Source of the DNA: Cladochytrium replicatum
Taxonomy: Eukaryota > Chytridiomycota > Chytridiomycetes > Cladochytriales > Cladochytriaceae
Assembly: GCA_025526935.1 (NCBI GenBank)
Contig: JAHLKD010000024.1
Location: 372,001-436,000, forward strand
Reading direction: 5' to 3'
Length of the DNA: 64,000 nucleotides
The notes under the pieces are model-generated. The model saw nothing but the letters and a program-made list of their open reading frames with translations, made no database searches and was not told where the DNA came from. Made by a program: the position numbers and the translations under genes. Shown here one piece after another: positions 22,575 through 34,239 of the stretch (its first letter is position 1; each line of letters begins with the position of its first letter).

Positions 22575-25205
22575 TTAGTCGGTGCCGATGACCACCGCCG
22601 CTTCGAGAAACTCCTCATCGTCATCTCCTGGTACTTCAGCCGCCAATTTCTCTTTGGATCTGCGAGAGAGACCGCCGAGCGCGGCACCGAAGCCACTAAA
22701 CATTGCACGCTTTGATTTCATTTTTGGAGCTTGCAAGGCTGCTGACTGAGCGTACATCATTGGTGAGGTGCAGAAGAATGCCCCGTCCGAAGCAGGAGTT
22801 GGTGGAGGTGGTGCGGCAGATGTTAAGGACATCAATCGTGCTGATGGTGCGGCCATGCTCATACGCGCCATGGGTTGCATCACCGCCTTGAATTGGGGAA
22901 TAGGTGGGATTCCATATGATCGATATTCCAGCACTACAATGAGCATATTAGCTTTTGAAAGAAACAGCTGTCTCCATCCTTTCTTACCTTCTACTCTAGC
23001 TTCGTCGGTGAGCGTGGCACCAGGGACCCAAAGCACTTGGCTACTAGCCTTCTTGTCTTTCGCCACATCAGTTTCCTCTTCCACTGCAACAAAAGAGGTC
23101 GCCGAGCTCGCAAGGCCGTACGTAACTCCAAGTCTTACAATCTCATGACGCACAATGTCCGCCGGAATCGGTCCGGGCATTTTCGCGGCAAAGGGGTTGG
23201 TCGCTTCATCGTGGAGGTACGATCTTCCTTCATCGAGATCTTCAATGAGTTTGCGAGCTGCAAGAGTGTGGATCAGACCGAACTTCGAGCCCTCCCAAGC
23301 AGACGCAAAAGCTTTCGGGAACGTCGTCACAGGCACAGAGAGTTCGACGGGTCCGTCGGTGGAGGATCCCAAGATTCTGACTTCGGTCGGGCGGTCTTTC
23401 TGGTTGTTGACAATGGCGAAGACGACGAACCTGTTGCCAGTGTAAAGCACTGGAATACGGTGTGGTGCACGCTGGAAGTTTGGAACTGGGAGCTTGAGTT
23501 CGTCAGGTTTCTCCCCCACAGCCGTGTCACCCGAAAAAGGCGAGATCGTCTTCTTCTTCTCGTCGCTTGCTTCGGACTCAAGGAGCTCGAAATCTTCCTC
23601 TTTTAAAAATTCTTCTTTGACGCCCCAGTCGATCTTCATGTCCGTCATAGGTGGGGTAAGGCAGTTCTTCAGCATCTTGACAATCTTCTTCTCCATCCGC
23701 TCCCCGACAGCCGCAAACTGCGCGTACCCTTCGCCTGCACGAGCCATCGCGTTCACCAAAGCAGACGACACCTCGTTTCCAATCCCGAGCGCAAAGAGCC
23801 CAGCAAAGTTGAGACCACCGTTCTTCTTTCCGTCTTTGACCTGCTCGGCGATGTATTGGACAATGCGGTCGACGTCCCAGGCTTCTCCGTCCGTGAGGAT
23901 GATGACCTGTGTGGGCATGTCCTTGCGCCGCGAGCTGAAGGCCGCACTAAGCGCATCGTAAATCTCGGTACCTCCGAGATCCGCGTCGATCTTCGCGGCG
24001 TGGGCAGACCCCTTCTTAAGTGTGTCCTGGGTGTACTCAACGGAAGTAGGGAAAAGATTCTGTGTTGCCGAGCCGAATCCAATGATGTTGAAGTACGATC
24101 CCAGGGGAATGGACCGAAGGAACATCTGCAGGGCCGAGCGAGTCTGTTCGATCTTTTCACCGCCCATCGAGCCTGATCGATCCACGACAAAGATAATCTC
24201 GCTTCGGACCGGCTTCAAAGAAAATCGAGGTGTCAGGGTCAGCATCGCAGCGTAGCTATCGGACCCGTTCGGCTCGAGAACGCATCGAGGTTTGTCGAGG
24301 TTTGCAGCTGAAATGACGACAACAAAGTCCTTCTCGAGCGAAGTGACGGCGGAGGTCAGCTCTACGCGAGCAAGACGCATATCGGCCTCAGAGCTCGTGG
24401 GTCCTTCCAGGGATTGGCCGAGGAACATTTGGATGGTGTGGGAAGGCGAGGCGACGAGATGCTGGTGATCAGACCGCACGACATTGCGCATCCAACTTTG
24501 ATAGACAGGCGGTGCTCTGTCTTACCAGCTTGAATTGATGAGGTACCGTAACGAGGAGCGATCGATGCAGGGAATGTGAAGCGCAATGAGTCGCTCTCGC
24601 CGTCCTGCTCGAGCTCTGTGACGTAGCTGATGTGGACGCTTGCCTTCGAATTTGGGGGTATGTTGCCCACGGATGTTTGAAATACTGTACAAAAACTGGA
24701 TCAGAAATGTTTGGCCGGATCATTGGGGTTGTTGCCTTACCATCCCCAGTGTGTGACTCCATAAGAGCAGCTTTAAGCCCTTTCCCGACTGCCTGCTCGT
24801 ACTCCTTCTTCGCCTCTGCTTTTCCTTAACTACGCCCAAGATATTCTTCCCCGCAATAATGGCATTGAATGAGCATACAGATGCCGATGAATGGAGAGGA
24901 AACACATATTTTGCTTCGACGTTCGTCGCGGGCTTGTCGTCTTTTGGTTCAAGGAACTCGTGGGGTCGTTTCACCACTGTCGAGGGGATGCTGAGCCAAG
25001 TACACGACGAGCTTTATGCACGAACGGGAAACTCGTTTTCGAACTCTTGGACAATCTCCACCTTGGCGATCATGTCGACAATAGTTGCTGTCGCCGTCAC
25101 TGAAGTGAGTGGCAGACGAAATGAACCGGGGATCGGTCCCGGTACAAACGACGGTGGAGGACGAATGTTCGGAGGAAGCTGGATGATGATTCCGCAAAAA
25201 TCCAT
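22575..25205 (-). pseudogene. VIT + VWA domain protein (VWA5A-like), two frame lesions
   Basis: The protein begins MDFCGIIIQL at 25205, as VWA5A-type proteins do. Exons: 25022-25205, 24741-24976, 24684 down to 22988, and 22575-22933 (the last intron, 22934-22987, is in frame and may be retained). An N-terminal VIT domain (EAKYVFPLHSSASVCSF, VGNIPPNSKASVHISYV, SIAPRYGTSS) precedes a VWA domain with an intact MIDAS motif DRSGSMGG and ILTDGE. Two breaks lie in the VIT part: one missing base near 24818 (between VVKEK and AEAKKEYEQAV), and a 5-bp tandem duplication at 24444-24453 (between ITSISSP and SPSHTIQMFLG). From there 638 residues are fully open. It is either a young pseudogene or a live gene with two sequence errors. 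Confidence 0.75.
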
Positions 25206-25225
25206 GTTGCTAGAGTATTGAATAT

Positions 25226-25633
25226 TTGTTTGTCAGATGGATCACATTAACAGCGGAAAGTGTCAAATTTTATAAGTCGGCAGATGGCCTAGGAGAAGAA
25301 GGGTATCAAGACAGACTTAAAATAGATTTGATACCATTGCGAAAGGGACGGAGAAGTGACTGTCCCATCCCGAAACATTCTTGGCAAACATGTATGGCTT
25401 TCTCTTGTTTGCTCATTAGTTGGTTGGTTACCAGTATGACTTGGCCAATTCATTTCGGAGTCAATGCAAGCGTTGTTAAAAAGGGCACAGAGACCATGCA
25501 AAATTGTCTTGATACATCAGAGAAGTATTTAGGCAAAAATCATAAACTTACTATGATAGCATTACAATTTTATGGACTCGAGCTACTCAGAATTGGAAAG
25601 AAAAAAGAGGGTTTCCAACTCCTGCGCCAATAA
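25226..25633 (+). other. Open reading frame with weak TPR-like C-terminus
   Basis: 135 residues. The second half (CLDTSEKYLGKNHKLTMIAL through LLRIGKKKEGFQLLR) resembles a kinesin-light-chain/TPR unit. The first half is unlike it. It lies in a zone of decayed genes, and its start overlaps the 5' side of the VIT-VWA gene. Best read as a relic. The following 25634-26158 shows no coding signal. Confidence 0.25.
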
Positions 25634-26158
25634 CAGCCATTCGGATTCTGGAGCCTGGAGTTTCAGCAAGTGGTTTTTTGAGCTGATTGTCAGAGCATAC
25701 TTTCTTTCAGTTTTGGTTCGTCATGGTAAACATAGTTAACGAAACCCTGAACAATAATCCTTGTTCAAACGTCATAACCACCTCACCAGTGTTGGATAGA
25801 GATTGGCTGTGTGGTTCAGTAACAGATACACTACTGATCCACACAGGAATGCGAGAGTAGCATATTCAAGATTAACATGAACAGCATCGAGGAACTACTC
25901 CAGATGGAATGCTGAACGCTTCACAAGAATCATCAATGCGAATCGTATTGAGTTGATTTGGGAATAATGGCCTTTGTTGCAGTCATCCGGTCGCCCCATG
26001 GAACATCTGGTAAATATGCTTACCACCTTACAGTAAATCTGCATACATATATATGTTCCTTAGAATCATGGAGCCAATATCGGCTTACTCAAAAGGAAAC
26101 AATGTAATGACAGAGCAGAAGGACCCGGAACCACATTCGGGAAACTGTCTTTTGCCAT

Positions 26159-26448
26159 TTAGATAAGCTTGTGACGCTTTCGCTTGATTGGAGGCTTCAT
26201 AGGAGGAAGCGTTGAGTTCTCCTTTACCACTGAAAAATTGAAGTTTGAAATGCAGTTCAACACCAATAAGAGGTTACTCCTGACTTTCCAGCAGAGCAAT
26301 AATTCTTCTTCGTCGGCTGCATCTGTCTCGCTGGAGCTATCCACTTGAGTCTCGGTGGCTGCTTCTTTCGTTCTTCAAGTCGGGTGATACGTGGATTTGG
26401 AGTTCGCAAGCAACATGGCAAGCTGTTCTTTGGTCACATCCACAGACA
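26159..26448 (-). pseudogene. Small gene remnant ending KRKRHKLI
   Basis: Going down the minus strand, MSVDVTKEQLAMLLANSKS (from about 26448) is followed in another frame by an acidic SSSETDAADEEE segment, then a probable intron (GTCAGG...TTCAG, about 26231-26293), then PPMKPPIKRKRHKLI and a stop at 26159. The frame change between the first two segments suggests a broken gene. Family unknown. Confidence 0.3.
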
Positions 26449-26619
26449 TTGGTTGATGTCGGTGGTTTTGTGATGCATTTACGTCGTAGGAACTCCTGAG
26501 AAGGCAGTTTGTTTCACTTTGCAGTGCATTTCTGTCGGGATCTTAGTTCATTCTGGAGAGATTTTACAGTCTTGGAGGAACGTGAGGAACGTGAGGAATC
26601 GTCACTCTTTCAATGGGCT

Positions 26620-27935
26620 CCCATTAAGACCCTCGAAGTTGGTTTGTAGGCTTTCGGGTTGGGCAGCCATACTGGTGCATCAGTTCCCCGTGCTGAAATG
26701 GCATGGGCGAACTGCGTCGGTGTTTTAGACGTATGACCTGCCCCGTTGCTCCTTCTCCAATCAACTTGTTCGTGGTCGCCGCCAGTGCCAACCGTCTTCT
26801 TCACATATTTCGGATCCATGAATCCAAGCCCAGCGGTTCACATAGCAATACGGTCCAATGAAACGTGGACATTGCAGAGCCACCCTCTGCGGCTCCGTGA
26901 ATCAATGCAATCATAGCTCCTGTAGCAGCCATCCAAGCTCCAAGGTAATCGTTGACGATGTTGGTGGGAGGCAGCTTTGGTGTCTTCAAGGAGCCACCTT
27001 CGGCGACAAGACAACCAGTGACGGCCCTAGCAATCTGATCGAATCCAACACGGTTTTTCCAGGGACCCCCTTTGCCGTGACAGCTCACAATGACATGAAC
27101 AATCCCAGGTCGGATCTTGCTCGCAGCGTGTGCATCCATGCCAAGCGATTCAAGCAGCCCGGGCAGGCGATTAGCGTAAAATATATCCGCTCCATCCAAA
27201 AGGTCGTAAATTTGTTCACGACCAGAGTCAGACCGAACATCAATTACACAGGAACGAACGCCAGTGTCTGCGCTTAGGTACATCTGCTGATGCTCTTCTT
27301 TGTCAGTTCTCCAGTCAAACAGTCCGTCCGTACGCAGCAAGAGATCGTCCCACGCCAGCCCCAGCATTTACATGTCCCATTCCGAGTGCTGATCTGGATG
27401 CGTTTCATCCCGGAAGTTGGAAAATGGCACAGGCGGGCCGTCAGCGATGCGTTCGATCTCGATGATGAGAAGCGCCGCGAGGTAATCGAATACGGGCTCC
27501 TTAACAAACTCGTCGATCGAGCGCACCTTTGCAGCCACAGTCCGACATCACTTGCCAAGGCCGTATCAAAATACACTGCAGACGAACAAGAGGAACTCGG
27601 AGAAACGTTTGGATTCGTTGCTGTCGGCGCATCCGCGAACCCCGTGAGACGGGAGCGCATCCCATACGTTGGCGAGCAAAGCATAGCGTTCATCTTTATT
27701 CTTATAGAACACAAACTGATGGAAGAGGCCCAGGTCCGGAGATCCGACAGGGGTGTAGTTGAGCAGCTCACATCGTTTCTCCGAAATTGGCCATTCGTCG
27801 AAAAGCTTGTCCAAGGTCAATCGATATGTCCTGTCCCGGTCCACCACGGAGGCGGTAGATGTGGTATGCGACCACTGCCTGCATCATAAGGCCCAATGCA
27901 GCACTACCTCCCAACCTTGAATAACACCGTCAATC
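26620..27935 (-). pseudogene. CaiB/BaiF family (type III) CoA-transferase, multiply frameshifted
   Basis: Family segments appear in order but in changing frames: ALGLMMQAVVAYHIYRLRGG and GQDISIDLGQAFRR (27750-27920), LGLFHQFVFYKNKDERYALL (about 27700), KVRSIDEFVKEPVFDYLAA (about 27500), then a long intact stretch 26801-27367 with CVIDVRSDSGREQIYDLLDG, ADIFYANRLPGLLESLG, SCHGKGGPWKNRVGFDQIA and KLPPTNIVNDYLGAWMAATG, and finally VGTGGDHEQVDW in another frame (26610-26819). At least four frame changes make it non-functional. Known members move CoA between acyl groups. It lies head-to-head with a decayed AtuA gene, so the two probably once shared a promoter and a catabolic route. Confidence 0.85.
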
Positions 27936-28149
27936 AAAAAATGAAAAAACTACTTTCATATGTGGGAGATCAAACCTGAATTGAGTAGGCATTAAAGGAT
28001 CTTTTTGCAGGAAATGAACAGATCCACCACACGACGTTGGAGACAGCCATAATCTTCCAGCAGTATGGATAACTCTCCCGAGTTCTGGTAAAATTTCGTC
28101 CACCGTGGCTTCAACGTGTGACCTCCGACGCTCTTGTGGTTTCTCCAGA

Positions 28150-29555
28150 TCATCGCATCATCGCAGCGGAACAAGCATCCAGTTCGCATCGCGCACTTCT
28201 CCGGCTTCCTAGGCGACCGTTTCTCAGCGTCAGCCGATGTGGTCCGCAGTGATCCTCCCGTCGACGTCGTCATCGGCGACTACCTCGCGGGACTCACCGT
28301 CGCCGTCCCCATTTCGAAGCTCGTTGAGACAGTTGGAATCGAAAAAGCCGCTCCTCAAATCCAGTTCGTGTGTTCCGGCATGTTCCTGCACCAACTCGTC
28401 TCCGAGCTCAAAATCATTGCCGACAAGAAGATCAAAGTCGTCACGAATGGTGGGGCATTTATCCCCGTTGGCTCGCACTTGCAATTAAGAAGGAAGTTGA
28501 AGCACGAAAGCTACCTCTCAAGGTCGCGTACGTTGATGGGAACAACCTCATGCCAAAGTTTTTGCGGAATTGGTGGCAAAAGGAGAGGTCTCGAGTCTGG
28601 ACGAAGGGACACGTGTTGACGATTACATTACGTGGAGAATCGTCGCTGCGAATGCGAATCTTGGCGGATGGGGGATTTCCGAGGCACTGAGCAATGGTGC
28701 GGACATTATTGTCACCATATGGGTCGTGGATGCATCCCTGGCAACTGGCCCGGCTGCTTGGTGGCACGGATGGAGAAACGACGAGTGGTCCAAACTTGCT
28801 GGTGCAGTAGCAGCGGGCCACATCATCGAATGTGGCCCACAATCAGTCGGAGGAAACTGTTCCGGTTTTGCTGATGCACGACAGAACCGAGTGCCATATT
28901 GGGGTTCCCGATCGCCGAAGTTGCACATGGTGGAAGCTGTGTAATCACGAAGTGCTCGAATGGTGCTGGGATTGTGACTGTCGATATAGTTACCGCTCAG
29001 TTCATGTACGAGGTGAGTTTAACTCTTGGTGATAAATTGATGGTTCAAATGTTGATTTCATGATATTTAGACACAAGCACCCACATATCTTAACCCAGAC
29101 GTCATCCTTCATATCGGAACCGTTCGCATGGAACAAATCGGACAGGATCGCGTCAAAGTCCACAGTGCGCAAGGCAGTCCCCCACCAGTCACCACCAAAC
29201 TCGACACGCTATCCTGACGGATTCTGGGCCTGACCTACTGGTAAGCTACCGGTCGCAATATCGACGAGAAAATTAACTGGATGCGCGAGCAGTTCGAATG
29301 GTTATGGAGGAACGTCAGCGGCTCGACTGATCCGAACAACTTTGACGTCCTCCCACTCGGCTGACTTGCAAAAGATCCAAAACACCAAGGCGAAGCGACA
29401 GTCGTGATTCGAATTGCGGCAGCGGCACCGAAAGGCGAAACGTTGCAGAAGTTCAACAACGTTTCGGGAAGTTTGACGCTTGGGAGTGTTCCTGGATTCT
29501 CGGTCGAGCCTGGCATTGGTGGTGGCGCTCGATGTCCAGTTGCTCGTTCAGCTTG
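28150..29555 (+). pseudogene. AtuA family (DUF1446, acyclic terpene utilisation) protein, frameshifted
   Basis: Segments in family order across several frames: VRIAHFSGFLGDRFSASADV, VDVVIGDYLAGLTVA, KIKVVTNGGAFIPVG, KVAYVDGNNLMPK, DDYITWRIVAANANLGGWGI, SEALSNGADIIVT, GPAAWWHGWRNDEW, HIIECGPQSVGGN, GSCVITK, YLNPDVILHIGTVRMEQIG, SPPPVTTK, then GRNIDEKINWM and GFSVEPGIGGGAR at the end. In-frame stops and frame switches (near 28480, 28560, 28880, 29215 and 29360) disable it. Bacterial AtuA takes part in citronellol/geranyl-CoA catabolism. No start codon is clear. Confidence 0.85.
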
Positions 29556-30196
29556 AAGATCTCTCGCTGAAGACACAGCGTAATATCCGTGTGCTTCTCG
29601 TCCTGCCTGATCAATTGTGAATGTGTGGCCACTGGCTTGGACCGTTCTTCGTTCACGACGCTTGCGAGATATGCGGGTTTGGCCTCCTCTCGTGCAACCC
29701 TCATCTTCAAACGAGCAATCTCATCGTCACGTTTTTTCACTTCAAGTTCGTGCAATGATTTCATCGCGTAAATAGCGAAGCCAACACATTCTTCTCAGTC
29801 TTAAGCGCAAGACCCTGTTTTTCAGTTTCCTCGAGCCGATCGAGACACTGCTTCTCACGCCCTTCAGCAAACGATGCGATAGATGCGAGAACAACCTTGA
29901 AATCCTTCTTGTATTGCTCTCGCGTTTCGTAGATTCCTTGAATTTGTTTTGGATCTTGAGTGCTTGTTCAATGATCCATCTCCAGTGTTTTTTTCGCGAA
30001 GCATGACGGTTTTCACGCGCTTATTCCCGACCGCCACCCGTACTTTCAACGCGTGTTCTGATTTCCGTGTTTCATCGAGGTCTCGAAGTAGGTTATCAAC
30101 AAGGTCGGACGTACGGTAGTGAATCGTCTCGTCTTCTTCAATCCCTTCTCGTCGAGAAAAGTTGAGGAAGCCAGCCAAGAATACGTATAACATCAA
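29520..30196 (-). pseudogene. Coiled-coil protein remnant
   Basis: Three charged heptad-rich segments run in order in different frames: DLVDNLLRDLDETRKSEHAL (about 30100), YETREQYKKDFKVVLASIAS continuing to LEETEKQGLALKTEKNVLAS (about 29790-29940), and ELEVKKRDDEIARLKMRVAR (about 29700). The parts are individually good but cannot be joined without indels. Its 3' end runs into the 3' end of the AtuA pseudogene. Function unknown. Confidence 0.55.
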
Positions 30197-31694
30197 TGGA
30201 GACGTGATGATGGCAGTAAAAAGGTGAAGGATAGACGTGATGGGCTGTAGTGCACAGACGGATGAGAAAGGTGATTATGGTGATGCAAAGGTGAATGAAG
30301 CACATAAAATTGATGATGCAAAAATGGGTGGAAAAGGTGATGGCGCCGATGATAACGTGGTCGAGAGTCATGAAGAAGACGGTGGTAAGGTGAGGATGAG
30401 GAATGAAGGCGATGGTTTACACGTAAACAACGTTGTGTGCTAATTTCCGGATTCGCGCGCGGCAAGCGCGTAGAGCACGCGCCAGAGGAGTAGGAACCAC
30501 AACATCGCGGCCAAGAGGCTTGATTCCTGTGCAGAAAGAAGATATTACCGAGAAGTCAGTACAGAAGTCAGTACAAACGTGTTTATGCGTATTCTCAACT
30601 TATCCTCTCTGTGAAGGACGCGTTTTCTATGCTCAGCGAGAGATACCTACGACGACAATCCTTCGGTGTGAGTTTCAGTTGGGTGCGAGGATAGCTATGG
30701 ATGAGCAAGCGTGTGATGACATAGCTGTAAGCAAGGGATTCCGGGAATAAGAACATTAGCCCACTCACCTGTTAACAGGATGCTTCATAGTATTCTGAGG
30801 ACGTATATGAAATCGAGGGTCCATCATTTGCTGGGGTGGAGATCGAGCCCGAGGGAGGAAAATGGTAGTTCGGAAAGGAATAATTATTCCCCGCTAATGG
30901 AAGTTGAGTTGGAGGTTGTATGTGGTGGTTGTAAGGAAATAGCGATGTCGATCCTTCAATAACATAAATTCCCCGAGTAGTTCGCTACGATAAGAAGCAG
31001 AAGCTCTCAGACTTAGCTTCAGAATCCTTCCGAGCAGGCAGATGAGTGTTCTTGAGACAGCGGGATTTTGACATATGAGCACACATACAATCCCATGAGA
31101 AGTTCTCACGCCACGCCAAAAACCTAAACGAGAGGAATTGCTGTTTTCGGGGGGTGTATTCTCATAGCATCATTCACGAAATTATCCTACGGTAAGTCGA
31201 ATGATTGTGGAATCTTGCCACAAAGTCTGGATGCCATCGACCCAGCAATTTTTGATTTTAACATCGCCAAGCCATTACCTTAAGAAAAGAAACATCTCGG
31301 ATTTGGCGGTCAAGATTTGATGCGACTGCCCCGATCAATTTCTCGAAAATCATGTAATAGTAGAAGCGATGCTTAAGTCCCGATGGAATCGGAAAAAGCT
31401 AACAATATTAGAGGTTCCCAACATTTTGACAGGCCATAGAATCACAAGCTGATTGTTGACACATCAAACAATCACATTCTGTTTTTTTGTGGATCCAGGA
31501 TAGATAGGGCGATGTAGCTTGAGGTTGTTGTATAAGGATTTGTGATGTTTATGTTAATTACAGTGGTGAATAGGCTTATCTAACTTCATCTGATGTCAAA
31601 CTTTCGATAATGCCGGTAGTAACAGCTCAAAAGGAACAAAAAATGATAAATAATCAACCGCCGAGGTACGAGCCAAACGCAGAGGACAGTCTCG
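30197..31694. other. Intergenic region with low-complexity stretch
   Basis: About 1.5 kb without a supportable gene. Around 30190-30420 the plus strand is rich in irregular GGTGATG/GATGATG units, which gives spurious open frames. The remainder (30430-31690) is mixed sequence with short frames only. Confidence 0.45.
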
Positions 31695-32156
31695 TCAAGT
31701 CCAACCGAACACGTCAGGATGTTGATGTGCAAGCTTGACCATCACCGTATAAGACTTGGTATCTGTATATCAAATAGAAGTAGTAAGCCCAAATGTCCTT
31801 AGTTGTGTGTACGTTGTTCAAATCTCACCAAACTGTGGGCCAAGCCCAACAGTCTTGACCTCCTGAATCGCAAGATCCGCGCGGACCTTCCCGCACACTT
31901 CGACAAAGTTCATCTCCGGTACGGGAAGGGGTTGCGAGAGGTGAACCGCGACTCGACCTTCGTCCGGTGTTTGCAATATTACTGTACTGGTTGACTGTGA
32001 CATGTTGACCCGTCAACAAAGTGGTACGGTGCTTGTTCAGGCTTTCTTTCGCAGTTCTACCTGAAATTCGACAACTTTCCCGATGAGCAGGACCATGCGG
32101 TTCTTGTGCTGTCCCAACTGGGTCGAAAGCACTCTGGGCGTCCCTTCCGCTGCCAT
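31695..32156 (-). CDS. RFA3: Replication protein A small subunit (RPA3/Rfa3)
   Basis: Three exons (32061-32156, 31829-31994, 31695-31762) splice in phase to 109 residues, the usual RPA3 size. The OB-fold pattern is visible: TPRVLSTQLGQHKNRMVLLI GKVVEFQ, then STVILQTPDEGRVAVHLSQP, then MNFVEVCGKV, GPQFDTKSYTVMVKLAHQHP and a short tail. RPA3 is the 14-kDa subunit of the single-strand DNA-binding RPA trimer in replication and repair. The start is only 36 bp from the divergent start of the AC19 gene. Confidence 0.88.
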
Positions 32157-32192
32157 TTCGAGATTAATTGTGGCTTAGCGAAAAGAACAACA

Positions 32193-32767
32193 ATGTCGCT
32201 TGTTGAACCCAACCCAGATGCAACTGGAATTCCCCAGGTCAGCCTGGAGGAAAAAATTGAAATCGTAAGTGCATTCACGCAAAATGCCATGTTCGACTTT
32301 TTCTGACACTTGTACTCTTCAGGTCCAGAGCGAGTTCGACTCTGACTTTTGCACCACGTTCGTTTTGAAAGAGGAGGACCACACGCTTGGGAACCCCTTG
32401 AGATATATCTTGATGAAGAAGTAAGAAGGGAGAGGCAGCGTGCCGTGATTTTTCTGATTTGCATGTTTAGCCCACAGGTAACATTTTGCGGATACTCGAT
32501 TCCCCATCCATCAGAGGCAAAAATCCATCTCAGAATACAAACTGATGGTAAATCATTTTTGTCTTGCTGGAACCTGGTGAATGCACTAATGATAATTTTG
32601 CTCGTTTGTTAGGTACAATCACGGCGTACCAAGCATTACACAAAGGGCTTGACGATTTGATGGAGCTCTGCAACTACGTGGTGCACACATTCAAAGAGTC
32701 GATCAAGAGCGGAGTGGCAGATGGAACTTGTGTGGTTGAAGACGGTGCTGATCTTAGCGAACTCTGA
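32193..32767 (+). CDS. RPC19: RNA polymerase I/III shared subunit AC19
   Basis: Four exons (32193-32264, 32323-32420, 32471-32547, 32613-32767) splice to 133 residues. Diagnostic alpha-like motifs: [20 protein letters not shown], then [16 protein letters not shown] and AKIHLRIQT, then [16 protein letters not shown]19 pairs with AC40 as the alpha-like heterodimer that nucleates Pol I and Pol III assembly. It shares a 36-bp intergenic gap with RPA3 on the other strand, so both genes must use one compact bidirectional promoter. Confidence 0.93.
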
Positions 32768-33013
32768 AGGACTTCCTTGAGCCAATTTATGCTCAATTCA
32801 CTTAAACTTATTATATTTCATATCCTATTTCTGCCTAGAGAACAACCTCTTTTGCACGCAGATATCATATCTTTCTTATGTTCGCACAAAAAAAGAAAAC
32901 CCTCTTCTGTGTCGCACGTGCCCCCCCAAATCAAAATCGACCGTGGGCATCTCATCTCCGGTAAAAACTGCACGAAGCTCCCACTCTCTTTCCTTGCGGC
33001 TAACGTAATTGTG

Positions 33014-34101
33014 ATGGGTACAACAGCGCAACCGTCCGAAAAACACCTACCGCAAGGCATGGATCTCGAGCAACTTTCCGGCAGACTCCTCTTTGCCGTT
33101 CCAAAGAAAGGCCGTCTCCACGAGGCAGTTCTCAAGCTGCTCTCGGGCGCCGACATCCAGTTCATGCGCAAAATGCGTCTCGACATCGCTCTCTCCAGCA
33201 ACCTCCCGCTCGCCCTTATCTTCCTCCCCGCCGCCGACATTGCGCAATTCGTTGGCGAGGGGAACGTCGACATTGGCATCACGGGCAAGGACATGGTCGC
33301 CGAGGCGAATGCGGAGAGCGTCGTTGAGATTTTGATGGACTTGGGTTTTGGAAAGTGCGACCTGTGCGTGCAGGTGCCGGTCGAAAGCCCGTACAAGGAA
33401 CCGAAGGATTTGATTGGAAAGAGGGTGGTGACGAGCTTTGAAGTGGTGTCGAAGAATTTCTTTGCGGAGCTGGAGCGAGCGGCAACCAACGGGACGAATG
33501 GGACGCAGCAGGCACAGCTGCAAACGTCGATTCGGTACATTTCCGGGTCTGTGGAGACGGGTTGTGCTCTTGGTCTCGCAGATGCTATCGGTGAGTGAAA
33601 TATCGTCGATAGTTACAAAGAATTGTTATGTTCTGACAGTGTATTGAAAAGTCGACCTCGTTGAATCCGGCGACACAATGCGGGCTGCGGGTCTCCACTC
33701 CATTGGCGTCGTTCTCAAATCCGAGGCTGTTCTCATTTGCAACCGCAAAAAGCACAACACCAACCCTCTCATCGAAACCATTCGCCGCCGTATCCAGGGT
33801 GTTATCGCTGCACAAAAGTACGTCTTGTGCAATTACAACATTACGAGGGAGAAGCTTCCTGCAGCACGCCAAATTACCCCCGGAAGGAAAGCTCCAACAA
33901 TAAGTCCGCTGGAGGACGAAGGCTGGATTGCTGTCCAGGTTATGATTCTCAAAAACACTGTTGCGGATATCATGGACAAGTTGGAGGCAATCGGTGCAAG
34001 AGATATTATGGTATGTGGGGTGTGTTTCGAATTGGGAGCAATCGCTAAGACCATTTGTTTGCTGCTAGATTTTCTCGATCAACAATTGTCGTCTTGATTA
34101 A
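33014..34101 (+). CDS. HIS1: ATP phosphoribosyltransferase
   Basis: Catalyses the first step of histidine biosynthesis, joining ATP and PRPP. Three exons (33014-33590, 33652-34010, 34069-34101) splice to 322 residues. Motifs: LLFAVPKKGRLHEAVLKLL, IGITGKDMVAEA, GFGKCDLCVQVP, IGKRVVTSFEVVSKNFF, ISGSVETGCALGLADAIVDL, VESGDTMRAAGL, then the regulatory long-form C-terminus NTVADIMDKLEAIGARDIMI and INNCR at the end. The long form is histidine-inhibited in known enzymes. The ATG at 33014 is chosen because the frame above it is not family-like. It follows AC19 on the same strand with a 246-bp gap. Confidence 0.94.
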
Positions 34102-34239
34102 TCATTCCGTTAACTGCCTTGACAACACTCATCAAGGACGTGCAATGATATTATGAGAAGAATAATGCGGCTTCTCTTTTATTTCTCCTCCCACTGTTAT
34201 GACACTGCGGGTCAATATGATTGATGGGAATACAGATTT

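Noticed and set aside
32777-33013. In-frame upstream extension of HIS1
   Set aside because: The added 79 residues are not family-like and follow closely on the AC19 stop. The ATG at 33014 gives the expected N-terminus.
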